Assembly (NCBI GenBank): GCA_965200355.1
Contig: OZ241351.1
Span: forward strand, 3,038,001 to 3,102,000
DNA: 64,000 nt
Source: Bin18 sp965200355
GTDB taxonomy: Bacteria; Desulfobacterota; Binatia; Bin18
Reading direction: 5' to 3'
Part shown: positions 33,654 through 43,203 of the stretch, in pieces
Layout: every line of letters begins with the position of its first letter
How positions within the stretch are numbered: the stretch's first letter is position 1
Made by a program: the position numbers and the translations under genes
The notes under the pieces: generated by a model
Database searches by the model: none
What the model was told of the DNA's origin: nothing
The model's input: the letters and a program-made list of their open reading frames with translations, nothing else

Positions 33654-34769
33654 ATGCTCTCGGTTTTTTCAGCCCCAAGCCACTACGTACAGGGAAAGCA
33701 CGCCACCGCCGCCTTAGGCACGGAAATGCAGCGCATCGGGTTACAGGGGCCGGCCTGTATTGTTGCCGGGAGAAGCGCCATTCGACTGCTCTCAGAAGTC
33801 TGGCAGCAACATTTGCACGATGCTGGCATCACCCATGTTGTCCACCAGTTCGGGGGAGAATGCTCCTATCCTGAAATCGAGCGTATCAAAGAAACAGCGC
33901 GGGAGCACAAGGTCCAGGTCATTATTGGGGCGGGCGGCGGCAAGGTCTTGGACGCGGCCCGGGCCGCGGCAGACGACCTTGACCTGCCCGTTGTCAACTG
34001 CCCAAGCATTGCCTCAAGTGACGCGCCGTGCAGCGCGCTGTCGGTGATCTATACCCCCGAAGGGGTGTTCCAGGAATATCGCTTTTATCGGAAAAATCCA
34101 GATTTGGTTGTGGTGGACACCTATGTTGTCGCCCAAGCGCCGGCCAGACTGCTGGTGGCAGGGATGGGAGATGCGCTGGCCACGTGGTTTGAGGCCAAAA
34201 CCTGTGTGACCGGTCATGTCCAGAATATGCGCGGGGGGGCCTCCACGCGCAGCGCCGAAAAGCTGGCGGAGCTCTGCTACAACATCCTGGTTGAAGACGG
34301 CCCAGACGCCAAACGGGCCGCGGAACGTCATGTGGTCAATCCAGCCCTGGAGCGGCTGGTAGAAGCCAACACCCTGCTGTCGGGTTTGGGTTTCGAGTCT
34401 TCGGGGCTTGCCGCGGCCCACGCCATCCATAATGGCCTCACCGCGGCCCCACTCACCCATCCGTACTATCATGGAGAAAAAGTCGCCTACGGTCTGATGG
34501 CCCAGTTGGTGCTCGAAGGTCAGTCACGCTCGGTTATCGATCCGGTGCTGGAGTTTTCCTCCGCGGTCGGCCTGCCCATTACCTTGGCGGAAATCGGGCT
34601 CACCGAACTCCCAGAGGACATGCTTGCACAAGTGGCAGAGCGGGCAACCGCCGAAGGCGAAACCATCCATAACGAGCCGTTTGAGGTCCAGCCCGATATG
34701 GTTGCCGATGCTATTCTGGCCGCGGATTCGATGGGCCGCGCCTGGCAAGCGGCTCACGAGACGCAATAA
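33654..34769 (+). CDS. gldA: Glycerol dehydrogenase-like iron/zinc alcohol dehydrogenase
   Basis: ATG 33654 follows AAGGAGG. The 371-residue product is a group III metal-dependent dehydrogenase with the NAD-binding GAGGGKVLDAARAAAD near residue 90, PSIASSDAPCSALSVIYTPEG, and metal ligands Asp in GMGDALATWFEA, His in AAHAIHNGLT and His in HPYYHGEKVAYG. These phrases are those of glycerol dehydrogenase GldA, which oxidises glycerol to dihydroxyacetone, but related enzymes act on other vicinal diols or hydroxyketones. It is divergent from the esterase and stands alone on the plus strand, so no pathway is given by context. Confidence 0.83.
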   Translation: MLSVFSAPSHYVQGKHATAALGTEMQRIGLQGPACIVAGRSAIRLLSEVWQQHLHDAGITHVVHQFGGECSYPEIERIKETAREHKVQVIIGAGGGKVLDAARAAADDLDLPVVNCPSIASSDAPCSALSVIYTPEGVFQEYRFYRKNPDLVVVDTYVVAQAPARLLVAGMGDALATWFEAKTCVTGHVQNMRGGASTRSAEKLAELCYNILVEDGPDAKRAAERHVVNPALERLVEANTLLSGLGFESSGLAAAHAIHNGLTAAPLTHPYYHGEKVAYGLMAQLVLEGQSRSVIDPVLEFSSAVGLPITLAEIGLTELPEDMLAQVAERATAEGETIHNEPFEVQPDMVADAILAADSMGRAWQAAHETQ

Positions 34770-34825
34770 GACGCACCCAGGAGGGCAAGCGCAACGCCCA
34801 AGGATATTCTTTGAGTGGAGCCATA

Positions 34826-36181
34826 TTATTGCTGGGCTTTGACCTCAGTGAGCGGAGAGGGCCTGTCGAAGACGAGATGTCCAGCTTCTTCTTGCAAACG
34901 GTAGCGCTGCTCTAGCTCTGCGGAGATAGCAACGTTCCGGTCGTGCGGGAACTTCTCTGGATACAAGTGCGGACGGAGGAAGAATTTTTCTGGAGAATAC
35001 ACCAGAGATTGAGATTTGAGCGGATACTTGAGCCAGTTGCGGCGCATGAAGTCGGGCTCAAACATCGTCTCCTGGTCCTCCTGCGCCCACTCTTTCACCC
35101 AGTGGGCATCATGCACGCTATAGCTCATCAGGTCGAGCGGAAGATCATAGTAGACAGTAAAGAGTCCGGCATAGCCCCGTTCTTCCAGTGCCGGGTTGAC
35201 GAGATAGGCATTCCGCACCTCAATCACCCGTAGTTGATTGTCATTGTCGTATTGCTCAATACGCAGCGGATAGAAACTGTGCTGATCGAGCCAATATATC
35301 AGCCGGCTCATGCGGTAGTGGGGCAGCCAGTCTTCTTTTCTGGTCGCCTCAACCACATAACAGGCGACTCCGCCGTCCGGTGTATAATGCAGATAGGAGT
35401 CACCCAGCATGGTGATCTGAGCCGACGGGACCTCGTTAAAATTCCCCTCGGGCGTGGCCAGCGTCACCGTCGGACGAGTATTGGGGAAACGAACCGTCTC
35501 ATGCAGCACATCGGTGCCAAGCAGGCGCCACGAAAACTCCCAGGCGTCGCGCCCGACCACATCGTCGAAGGTCTGAACATTATTGGGGAACTGGGCGTCT
35601 CGGCGGGGTTGAGGCTGACGACGGACACGGCGTAAGGTTGGGCTATAGATAAAATTGTCCAGTTTGGTCGTGGCTTTTTTGTCCGTCCGTCTCAATATCC
35701 ACAGGTCCTGCAAACCCTGATTCTCGGGTGGATAGGTATAAAAGAAAACCATCCGAAAATAGGCCTCCCCGGGGGGGATGCTGAGCTGGCCAGGCACCCC
35801 GTCTTCATCCGGGACGTAATGGCTATAGCCCAGTGTGATGCCTTCATCCAGAAAGCCGTTGCTGGTAATGGCACCGAACACATCGGCCATGGCATGTGAC
35901 CAGCGGGCCACATGCGGGAATTCCATGGAACGATAGCCCATCTCTTCCGCGGTATAGGGCGGCTGAAAAGGATAGGCTTCTGCCGGCAGGTATGGAATCG
36001 TCGTGTCTCGGGGGGTATCGACCCGGAAATCAAGGCGCGATTTTTCCGCCTGGGACAGTTCGTCTACGGTTTTCCAGGTCTTCCGGTGGCTCCCGTTCTG
36101 CTCAGCCCCGGCGGGCGACACGAGCAGGCAGGAGAGAAACAGGAATGCCAATACGGTCAGGGGAGAAAAGCGTCTGTTCAT
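34826..36181 (-). CDS. DUF1329 envelope protein
   Basis: With ATG 36181 the 451-residue product has a signal peptide (SPLTVLAFLFLSCLLVSPAGA) and matches DUF1329: YRSMEFPHVARWSHAMADVFGA-like N-terminal region, RRVRRQPQPRRDAQFPNNVQTFDD near 195, WLPHYRMSRLIYWLDQHSFYPLRIEQYD near 320. The fold resembles LolA/LolB-type lipid-binding half barrels. DUF1329 genes are usually found next to DUF1302 genes, as here (62 bases apart), often with RND/MMPL exporters and hydrophobic-compound catabolism. No exporter is present in the window. A role in moving hydrophobic substrates across the envelope is inferred. Confidence 0.8.
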   Translation of the reverse strand: MNRRFSPLTVLAFLFLSCLLVSPAGAEQNGSHRKTWKTVDELSQAEKSRLDFRVDTPRDTTIPYLPAEAYPFQPPYTAEEMGYRSMEFPHVARWSHAMADVFGAITSNGFLDEGITLGYSHYVPDEDGVPGQLSIPPGEAYFRMVFFYTYPPENQGLQDLWILRRTDKKATTKLDNFIYSPTLRRVRRQPQPRRDAQFPNNVQTFDDVVGRDAWEFSWRLLGTDVLHETVRFPNTRPTVTLATPEGNFNEVPSAQITMLGDSYLHYTPDGGVACYVVEATRKEDWLPHYRMSRLIYWLDQHSFYPLRIEQYDNDNQLRVIEVRNAYLVNPALEERGYAGLFTVYYDLPLDLMSYSVHDAHWVKEWAQEDQETMFEPDFMRRNWLKYPLKSQSLVYSPEKFFLRPHLYPEKFPHDRNVAISAELEQRYRLQEEAGHLVFDRPSPLTEVKAQQ

Positions 36182-36243
36182 AAGATGATCGTCTGGTGAG
36201 CGTGCTCTCAAACGGAGCCGCGCTGCCGTATCACGCCGGGCGG

Positions 36244-37881
36244 TCAGAATTCGTAACTCAGCTCCCAGCCGATATTGTCCCATTTGTTGAATTGACCGTA
36301 CAGGTCGGTCCGGTCGCCGCTACTGAACGCGGTATAGATGAGTCGCCCAGTAATAAATTGGGAGAAGCGGTAGCTCGAAACAAATTTCGTTTTTATGCCC
36401 TGCCACTTCTTCTGCGGCAGACTGATCACGGGAACGACGGTGAGCTCCAAGCGCAAACGGTCGCGGGTGAAACGGAACGGACGCCCGATAAACATCACCG
36501 GCAGGAGGCTCATTTCATCTCCGATCCCTCCGCCAAAGCCACCGCCGAGATTGCGACGCCAGTCAAACGTATACAAGAGTGAGGGTTGCATAATCACAGA
36601 GGTGTTGCCGGGAAAGGCGAATTCCAGCGCAATCGCGGCCCGCAAGGTATCGCGCCGAATGATCCCCGAGTTGAGATAGCCATCCCGTGCACGCTGCTGA
36701 TGGTCAAAATCGGCGAAGGGAACGTCTTTGGTCCACAAGCCTTCAACCCGCAGCACAATCGGCAGTTCGCCGACCAGCGGTATGTTCGAGAGCGCGGAAG
36801 CATAGTCGGCAGTGAGGCCGAGATGGTGCAAGCGGGTAAAACGCGGCTGAAAAATCAGATCGGGGTTTTCATCTGCATCCGTGTCGAGACCAGTCCGTCC
36901 GACAATAAAGGACGTCGGGTTTTTATCCCAGGCGTAATAATAGATGAGACCCCAAGTGAGCGGTTCCATGGAAACGTCAAGACGCAGACCGTATTGATGG
37001 TCGCCGAAGTCGCCCAGAGACGGCCGCTTCGTTTTTCTGAACTGATCGCCGGTCGCGTCTTGCCGGCCGTCCAGGAGTGCTTTCGTCTCGGTATCCCTGG
37101 GCGGCGCCAGGGGCGAATACCACGGCGAGCCGGGAACCGGATTCCGGTCTTGCTCAAAGTTTGGAATCCACAGAAAATTGAGGGAGTTTGCCCCAAAGAA
37201 ATAAGTGACATTGGCCATCCAGGCCGGCAGCCGGCGCCACTCATAGTCACTCGCCTCTAACTGGACAGACTCGCGCCGGTCCATGCCGTTGATGACGTCA
37301 ATATACTGGCCGTCCATTTTGCCCCAGGCGATTTGCTGCTTGCCCAAGACAACATCAAGGTTGTGGGTACGATAGCTGATATACAACTCGCGCACGATGC
37401 GCTCGAAGTTATGATAGGCTCGCAAGGTCTCGCTCGTCCGGGGAGCAAACAGACCGGCAGAATCCTGCCAGTTGTACACACCGTCGTATAGAAAATTATT
37501 GATATTGGTGATTTCGATATTGGGGGAGACCTGGTAGTGGAGTTCCAGTTCCAACAGATTTTGCATCTGGGAAAAACGGAAGTCTTTCCGCCGCTGGCCG
37601 ACACGGCGGTCGCCCGAGAGTTGGATATCGGACCATTGGCGAAGGAACCCACGGAATGTCAGAGCCGGGACCTGGCGTTCGACGGGCTGGCGGACGTACC
37701 GGCCGGCCGGGTCAAAGGTAGATAGAAAACGATCAAAGCGAGACCAGGTATTCACGACTGCATCGACCTGTTTGTCCATGAAATAGCCGTAACAGGGCGA
37801 AACCGTGGCCGAGGCCGTCAGGAGTAGCAGGCCGCCGAGGACGCGACAGACGACAGAGAGGAGCCCGCGTTTACCGTGCAT
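36244..37881 (-). CDS. DUF1302 outer-membrane protein
   Basis: I start at ATG 37881, preceded by AAGGAAAGAG. The 545-residue product has a signal peptide (VCRVLGGLLLLTASATVSPCYG) and then amphipathic beta strands throughout, closing with Phe (WDNIGWELSYEF), the C-terminal signature of outer-membrane beta barrels. DUF1302 marks include FNFERIVRELYISYRTHNLDV-like and GKQQIAWGKMDGQYIDVINGMDRRE. It is the upstream partner of the DUF1329 gene. In other bacteria the pair is linked with uptake or efflux of hydrophobic compounds such as steroids and hydrocarbons; the substrate here is unknown. Confidence 0.8.
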   Translation of the reverse strand: MHGKRGLLSVVCRVLGGLLLLTASATVSPCYGYFMDKQVDAVVNTWSRFDRFLSTFDPAGRYVRQPVERQVPALTFRGFLRQWSDIQLSGDRRVGQRRKDFRFSQMQNLLELELHYQVSPNIEITNINNFLYDGVYNWQDSAGLFAPRTSETLRAYHNFERIVRELYISYRTHNLDVVLGKQQIAWGKMDGQYIDVINGMDRRESVQLEASDYEWRRLPAWMANVTYFFGANSLNFLWIPNFEQDRNPVPGSPWYSPLAPPRDTETKALLDGRQDATGDQFRKTKRPSLGDFGDHQYGLRLDVSMEPLTWGLIYYYAWDKNPTSFIVGRTGLDTDADENPDLIFQPRFTRLHHLGLTADYASALSNIPLVGELPIVLRVEGLWTKDVPFADFDHQQRARDGYLNSGIIRRDTLRAAIALEFAFPGNTSVIMQPSLLYTFDWRRNLGGGFGGGIGDEMSLLPVMFIGRPFRFTRDRLRLELTVVPVISLPQKKWQGIKTKFVSSYRFSQFITGRLIYTAFSSGDRTDLYGQFNKWDNIGWELSYEF

Positions 37882-37894
37882 GAAATCTCTTTCC

Positions 37895-39139
37895 TTACTC
37901 ATCTGCGACAGGCGTTGAGCGACTGACCAGAATGCCGTCTTGCGCGAACCGCTCCAGTTGGTCAGCGGTATAGTCCAGATAATTGCGGAGAATAGACTCA
38001 TTATGCTCGCCCAAATCCGGCGCTTCAAATGGGGCGTCGGTTCTGGCCGGACTCGAAAAGCGGAACGGAAACCCGGGCAGTACAAAATCGCCCAATACCT
38101 CGTCCTGTACTGGGCGAATGGCTTCCCGCTCAAGCAAATGGGGATGATTGACCACTTCTGGAATCGTCAAAACAGGGGCGGCCGGCACCCGTTCTCGATG
38201 CAGAGCGGCAACCGCCTCTTCCCGATTCGGCATGGTAGCCAGCCAGTCTTCAATAGCCTGAATGAGTTCTTTTTTATGGTGGACCCGGTCCCGGTTGGTA
38301 CGAAAGCGCGGGTCTTCTACAAATTCCGGATGGCCGATGGTCCGCGCGACACCCTGCCATTGGTGGTCAAGCGCCCCCACGATGACCACAAAGCCGTCGT
38401 TGGCCTGAAAAATACCGCACGGGGCCAGCCCCATATGGTGGGCCCCACTCCGGGTCGGAACAAATTTACCACCCGAGGCGCTATGCGACTGGATCGTAAA
38501 ATCATGGGAGTGGATATAGGCATCAAGCAGCGACACGTCGATATACTGGCCTGCGCCGGTCCGCTCGCGGTGCAATAGCGCGCACGCAATCGCGCCAAAG
38601 GCATGGACGCCGGTACTCACATCACCAATGGCCGCTTGGGGCATGACTGGCGCACGGCCCCGTTCGCCAGTCACTTCATTAAAGCCTGAATACGCCTGGG
38701 CGATATAATCATAACCAGGCACATGGGATAGCGGGCCGGTCTGGCCCAGGGCCGAGATTGAACACATGATAATCCGCGGGTTCAGCTTTTGCAGTTCTTC
38801 GTAGGCAAAACCGAGCCGTTTGATCGCACCGGGACTATAGTTCTCAACCACGACGTCCATATGCGGAATGAGCCTGCGGATGATGTCCCTTCCCTCCTCT
38901 GTTTTCAGATTCACACACAGGCTTTGTTTGCAGACATTGTGCTGAATGAAATAGCCACTGCGGCCCTTTTTCAGAATCCCGTTGAGGCGGGCCGGGTCGC
39001 CTTTTGGAGCCTGCTCAACCTTGATGACCTCGGCTCCCATTTCAGCCAGTAGGCGCGTTGTCGTCGGCCCGGCAACAATCTGCGTGAAGTCCAGCACTTT
39101 ATAGCCAGCTAACATACCCTGACGTGACGCGCCTGCCAT
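37895..39139 (-). CDS. CaiB/BaiF (class III) CoA-transferase 1
   Basis: The product is about 414 residues from ATG 39139 (AAAGGGG upstream). It shows GYKVLDFTQIVAGPTTTRLLAEMGAEVIKVE at the N-terminus in style, VENYSPGAIKRLGFAYEEL, the catalytic Asp in AAIGDVSTGVHA near residue 178, and the C-terminal APVLTIPEVVNHPHLLERE. Class III enzymes move CoA between organic acids such as formyl/oxalyl, carnitine/crotonobetaine or benzylsuccinate/succinyl pairs. It is the most downstream of four such genes on this strand and ends 13 bases before the DUF1302 start codon. The substrate pair is unknown. Confidence 0.87.
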   Translation of the reverse strand: MAGASRQGMLAGYKVLDFTQIVAGPTTTRLLAEMGAEVIKVEQAPKGDPARLNGILKKGRSGYFIQHNVCKQSLCVNLKTEEGRDIIRRLIPHMDVVVENYSPGAIKRLGFAYEELQKLNPRIIMCSISALGQTGPLSHVPGYDYIAQAYSGFNEVTGERGRAPVMPQAAIGDVSTGVHAFGAIACALLHRERTGAGQYIDVSLLDAYIHSHDFTIQSHSASGGKFVPTRSGAHHMGLAPCGIFQANDGFVVIVGALDHQWQGVARTIGHPEFVEDPRFRTNRDRVHHKKELIQAIEDWLATMPNREEAVAALHRERVPAAPVLTIPEVVNHPHLLEREAIRPVQDEVLGDFVLPGFPFRFSSPARTDAPFEAPDLGEHNESILRNYLDYTADQLERFAQDGILVSRSTPVADE

Positions 39140-39339
39140 ACGAAGCCCCTTTCTTCTCATGGAGTCTGCCGAGACCGGCTGAATGAAGGTTCAGTTACAG
39201 GAAAGTCGGGATACTAACTACAAGCCACCCTCGGTGCAAGGCGGGGCTGTTCTGATTCCCCCATGGAGCGAAGGGCGGCTGAGCGTCACCCACCCGACAC
39301 TCACAAGGCAACAATCGGGCGGCCCTCCCCGCGCGGAGC

Positions 39340-40557
39340 TTAGGTCAACACCTGTCCATCTCGTAGCTTTTGTACCTCGTCGTCGGAATAGCCCAGAATC
39401 TCCTGTAATACATAGTCCGTATGTTGCCCACGCTGCGGGGCCGCAGTTTGGACTGCGCACGGAGAGCCGCTCATTTGCCACGGGATACCGGCGTGAATGC
39501 GTTTGCCGAACTCGGGGTGTTCTTTTTGCACTAGATAGCCACGTTCTTCCAGATGCGGATTGGTTGCCAGGTCTTTATTGCTCTGAGACGGATAGGCCGC
39601 CACGCCGGCGTTTTGCAGCACCTCCGTGACCTCCCAGCGGTCGCGTTCGCTCGTCCAGGCGGTGATGAGTCCTTCGAGGGCGTCCTCGTTTGCTTTCCGC
39701 GCCGCGGCATCAGTAAAACGCTGGTCCGTAGCCAGTTCCGGCTGGCCCATAGCCTGACACAGGGCCTGCCATTCCGCGTTGCTCCCGCACACAATCGTGA
39801 CCCATTTCTCGGCATCGCCTTTGCACTTGAAACAGCCGTGGGGGGCCATCCAGCGGTCCCGGTTGCCGTCGCGCTCGGGCTGGGTCTGATTCATCACATA
39901 ATCCATGAGACCTTCGGGCATCAGAACGAGCAGGGCTTCCCATAAGGCCAGGTCAACATGAATCCCCTTGCCGGTGCGGTGGCGATAGGCCAGGCCAGCC
40001 ATGGCGGCAAACGAGCCAAAGATACCGGCGTTCGGGTCGCCGTAGGAAATGCCAATCTCCGCCGGCCCCACTCCCGGATAGCCGGTCAAGGAGGAAATCC
40101 CCGCCAGCGGAACAGAAGCTGGCCCATAGCCCATATATTTCCGTTCAGGACCAGTTTGTCCGTAGCCACAAATGGAAATCATAATAATATCGGGTTTGAG
40201 AGCCTTCAGCGTGTCATAGCCGAAGCCCATGCGGTCAATCGCCCCGGTTGAGAAGTTCTGCACGACAATATCGCTCTTGGCAATGAGTTTTTTGACAATC
40301 TCGGTGGCCTCGGGTCGAGCCAAGTCGAGTTGGAGGCTTTTCTTGCCCTGACTGTACTGGTTGAAATAGCCGGCTCGGTTCGGCCCTGGTTCGTTATCCG
40401 CAAACGGTGGGATCAAGCGGGTGACGCAGGGCCGCTTTTCACTCTCAATCCGAATCACTTCCGCGCCCATATGCGCCATTTGGAGCGTACAGTACGGACC
40501 CGCCCAGGCCCAGGTGAAATCGGTTACGCGAATGCCTTCTAATGGGCGTCGTGCCAT
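39340..40557 (-). CDS. CaiB/BaiF (class III) CoA-transferase 2
   Basis: The 405-residue product has VTDFTWAWAGPYCTLQMAHMG near the start, VQNFSTGAIDRMGFGYDTL, the catalytic Asp in GISYGDPNAGIFG near residue 180, and EERGYLVQKEHPEFGKR at the C-terminus. The Trp-rich ligand pocket (FTWAWAGPY) differs from its three neighbours, so the four are not recent duplicates. ATG 40557 follows AAGGAGAAC. About 200 bases with no gene separate it from CoA-transferase 1; I see nothing definite there. Confidence 0.87.
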   Translation of the reverse strand: MARRPLEGIRVTDFTWAWAGPYCTLQMAHMGAEVIRIESEKRPCVTRLIPPFADNEPGPNRAGYFNQYSQGKKSLQLDLARPEATEIVKKLIAKSDIVVQNFSTGAIDRMGFGYDTLKALKPDIIMISICGYGQTGPERKYMGYGPASVPLAGISSLTGYPGVGPAEIGISYGDPNAGIFGSFAAMAGLAYRHRTGKGIHVDLALWEALLVLMPEGLMDYVMNQTQPERDGNRDRWMAPHGCFKCKGDAEKWVTIVCGSNAEWQALCQAMGQPELATDQRFTDAAARKANEDALEGLITAWTSERDRWEVTEVLQNAGVAAYPSQSNKDLATNPHLEERGYLVQKEHPEFGKRIHAGIPWQMSGSPCAVQTAAPQRGQHTDYVLQEILGYSDDEVQKLRDGQVLT

Positions 40558-40602
40558 GACGTTCTCCTTTGTCTTGTTCTCAGGTCAGAGCGGTCCGCTC
40601 GC

Positions 40603-41808
40603 CTAGATAATACCGCCCTGCTTGAGATCATCAATCTCGGCTTGAGAGAGCCCAATTCGGGCGTAGATTTTATCATTGTGCTCGCCGAGCTGCGGGGCCG
40701 GACACCGGATAGCGTAGCCAACGTCCTCCACCTGAAAAGGCGCACCCGGATAGTGCAGCGTGCCGGCGACCTGATGACTGATGGCCGTAAAGAATGCCCG
40801 TGCTTTCAGATGTTCTGAGGACAACAGGTCGGCCATTGTGTTGACTGGGGCCATGCAGATACGGCGTTCTTGGCCAGCTTTATACAGGTCGGCCACCGTC
40901 CACTCAGCGGCAAACTCTTGCAGAAAGGGCATCAGGGCATCATAGTTCTGGCCCCGCATGACCCGGTCGGCAAAAATCTCCAGGGTTGCCCATTCAGGAT
41001 TGCCCATCAGCTCGACAAAGCGTTGCCACTGGTCTTCTTCTACACAAATCACAAAGAGTTTCCCGTCCTGACAGTCGAGCATACACCAGGGATAAATGGA
41101 CCGCCGGCCCAGCCGTGAGGTTTCCAGGCCGCTATAGGTGTAGTGCATGAAATTCATTTCCAAGATAGCGGCAATACATTCCTGGATAGAAACGTCGAGA
41201 TGCTGGCCTTCGCCCGTCAGACATTTATGGTAGTACGCCCCGAGCGTTGCGACGCCGGCGTGCACCCCGCCCTGAAAGTCGGTCTGATGGCCAAACGCTT
41301 TGAGGGGGGGCAGGTCCGGGTAATCGGAGGCACCCGGACTGATAAACGCCCAGCCCCCGGCATTACTCGCCGTCAGATCATAGCCGTGGTAGTTGCTGTG
41401 TGGGCCGGTCTGACCGAAATAGGAAATCGAAGTCATGATCAGCCCCGGATTGATCTGACTCAGTTTTTCATAATCCAGCCCGAGCGCGGGCATCTCGCGC
41501 GGGCCGTAATTATGCAGCAGGATATCGGCCTGGGCACATAAACTCTGCAAGACCGCCTGCCCCTTGGCTTGGCGCAGGTTCAGCGTCACGCCTTGTTTGT
41601 TGGTGTTCAAGTACAGAAACAGACCGCTCTTTTCGGCGTGGGGCGTATCGCCGGGAAAGGGACCACGTTGTCGGGAGACATCACCGCCCACCTCTTCGAC
41701 TTTGACCACCTCTGCACCGAAGTCGGCCAGCAGTTTGCCGGTATAGGCAGCAGAAACCAGATTGCCACACTCAACAACGCGCATCCCTGACAGGAGTTGT
41801 TCAGCCAT
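40603..41808 (-). CDS. CaiB/BaiF (class III) CoA-transferase 3
   Basis: The product is 401 residues from ATG 41808, six bases after AAAGGAGGACG (an adjacent ATG lies at 41811). Family marks: MRVVECGNLVSAAYTGKLLADFG, LLHNYGPREMPALGLDYEKL, catalytic Asp in GHQTDFQGGVHA near residue 175, and ICMAPVNTMADLLSSEHLKAR. It lies 45 bases before CoA-transferase 2 and 31 bases after the interrupted CoA-transferase 4, so the set is probably one transcript. The acyl groups handled are unknown. Confidence 0.87.
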   Translation of the reverse strand: MAEQLLSGMRVVECGNLVSAAYTGKLLADFGAEVVKVEEVGGDVSRQRGPFPGDTPHAEKSGLFLYLNTNKQGVTLNLRQAKGQAVLQSLCAQADILLHNYGPREMPALGLDYEKLSQINPGLIMTSISYFGQTGPHSNYHGYDLTASNAGGWAFISPGASDYPDLPPLKAFGHQTDFQGGVHAGVATLGAYYHKCLTGEGQHLDVSIQECIAAILEMNFMHYTYSGLETSRLGRRSIYPWCMLDCQDGKLFVICVEEDQWQRFVELMGNPEWATLEIFADRVMRGQNYDALMPFLQEFAAEWTVADLYKAGQERRICMAPVNTMADLLSSEHLKARAFFTAISHQVAGTLHYPGAPFQVEDVGYAIRCPAPQLGEHNDKIYARIGLSQAEIDDLKQGGII

Positions 41809-41839
41809 CATCGTCCTCCTTTGTTGAGGCTTTGCTTGT

Positions 41840-43056
41840 TCAAATGACGCCGCGGGCTGTCAGGACGGCCAGTTCATCTGAGCTATAATGTAATAAACCA
41901 GAATAGACCTCGTGGTTATGTTCTCCGATTGCCGGTCCCGACCAGCGCGCCTCGCCGGGAGTCTCGCTGAGTTTGGGGACGATGCCGGGCATTCTGATTT
42001 CGCCCAGGACCCGGTCGTGCAAGGAAACCAGCATATCGCGGGCCGCAAAATGCGGGTCTTGGACAATATCGGCGATGCTGTACACCGGACCGGCGGGAAT
42101 GGTTGCGGCCTCGACCAGCGGCAGCAATGTTGACAGCTCATAGGTCGCCGTCCAGTCCGCGACAATGGCGTCAATAGCCTCACGGTTTTCAGCCCGCACG
42201 ACTTGGTTCTCAAAACGAGGGTCAGTGAGTAATTCTTCGCGCTTCATGAGCGTACACAGCCGCGTGAACAGCCCATCAGTATTTGCGGCAATCACAATCC
42301 ATTGCCCCTGTTTACACGGGTAGAGGTTGGACGGCGCAAACCCAGGCAGCACGGTTCCGGTCCGCGTCCGCTGGTAGCCGGTTGTGTCGTATTCCGTCAG
42401 GGTCGCCTCCAGCACGGCAAACACGGCTTCATATAAGGCCGTATCGATCACCTGGCCGTTCCGCCATTGACATCACGATTATAGAGGGCCATCAGCGTGC
42501 CCAGCGCAGCAAACATACCGGCCAGGGAGTCACCCAGGCTGATCCCCACCCGACAGGGCGGCCGGTCCGGAAAGCCGACCAGGTGACGCAGGCCCCCGAA
42601 TGCCTCGGCGACGGCGGCAAAGCCGGGTTTTTCTCGATACGGGCCGGTTTGTCCATACCCGGAGACGCGGGCAAAGACGAGACCTGGATTCAGCGCACGC
42701 AGCACCTCATAGCCGAGGCCCCATTCTTCAAACACCCCAGGGCGAAAATTTTCTACCAGGACATCGGACTGACAGACTAATCGGCGGAGCAGGGCCTGTC
42801 CTTCGGGGTCACGCAGGTTGAGAGAAATACATTTCTTATTACGCGCCACGCTCGGCCACCACAGACTTTTGCCGTCCACCAGAGACTGGCCGACCGTGCG
42901 CATGGGGTCGCCCTTGTGGGGGGCCTCGACCTTAATGACTTCCGCCCCAAAGTCAGCTAGCAGGCGGGCGCAAAAGGGTCCGGCCAGGAGAACGCCACAT
43001 TCAATCACCCGGATACCGGCCAGCGGACCGCCAGATTTCTTCCCCTGTGTCACCAT
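41840..43056 (-). pseudogene. CaiB/BaiF (class III) CoA-transferase 4, apparently frameshifted
   Basis: Two abutting frames encode one enzyme. The N-terminal half (43056 to 42448) holds GIRVIECGVLLAGPFCARLLADFG, VENFRPGVFEEWGLGYEVL and the catalytic Asp in GISLGDSLAGMFA, then ends at NGGTAR. The C-terminal half (42451 to 41840) resumes with VIDTALYEAVFAVLEATL and AGPVYSIADIVQDPHFAARDML. Adding one G near 42456 gives NGGTGQVIDTALYEAV, the expected family sequence, and a product of about 405 residues. A sequence error is likelier than gene decay because both halves are fully conserved. It is the first of four tandem CoA-transferases. Confidence 0.75.
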
Positions 43057-43203
43057 ACTGCTCCGCAGAGAAACACGAAGGCTGTTTCGCGGGCACGATA
43101 AGCCCTCTGGGTGGCAGGGTCAAGGTCGTTCCTGCCACGAGCAACTTGCACCACACGGCTAAAAATGGTCAGTATGCGCAGAAGTATGGAAGGCCCACCA
43201 GAC

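Noticed and set aside
42448..42460. TGA ending the N-terminal half of CoA-transferase 4, considered as selenocysteine
   Set aside because: Conserved sequence resumes in a different frame, so read-through of this TGA would not restore the protein. A one-base indel explains it.
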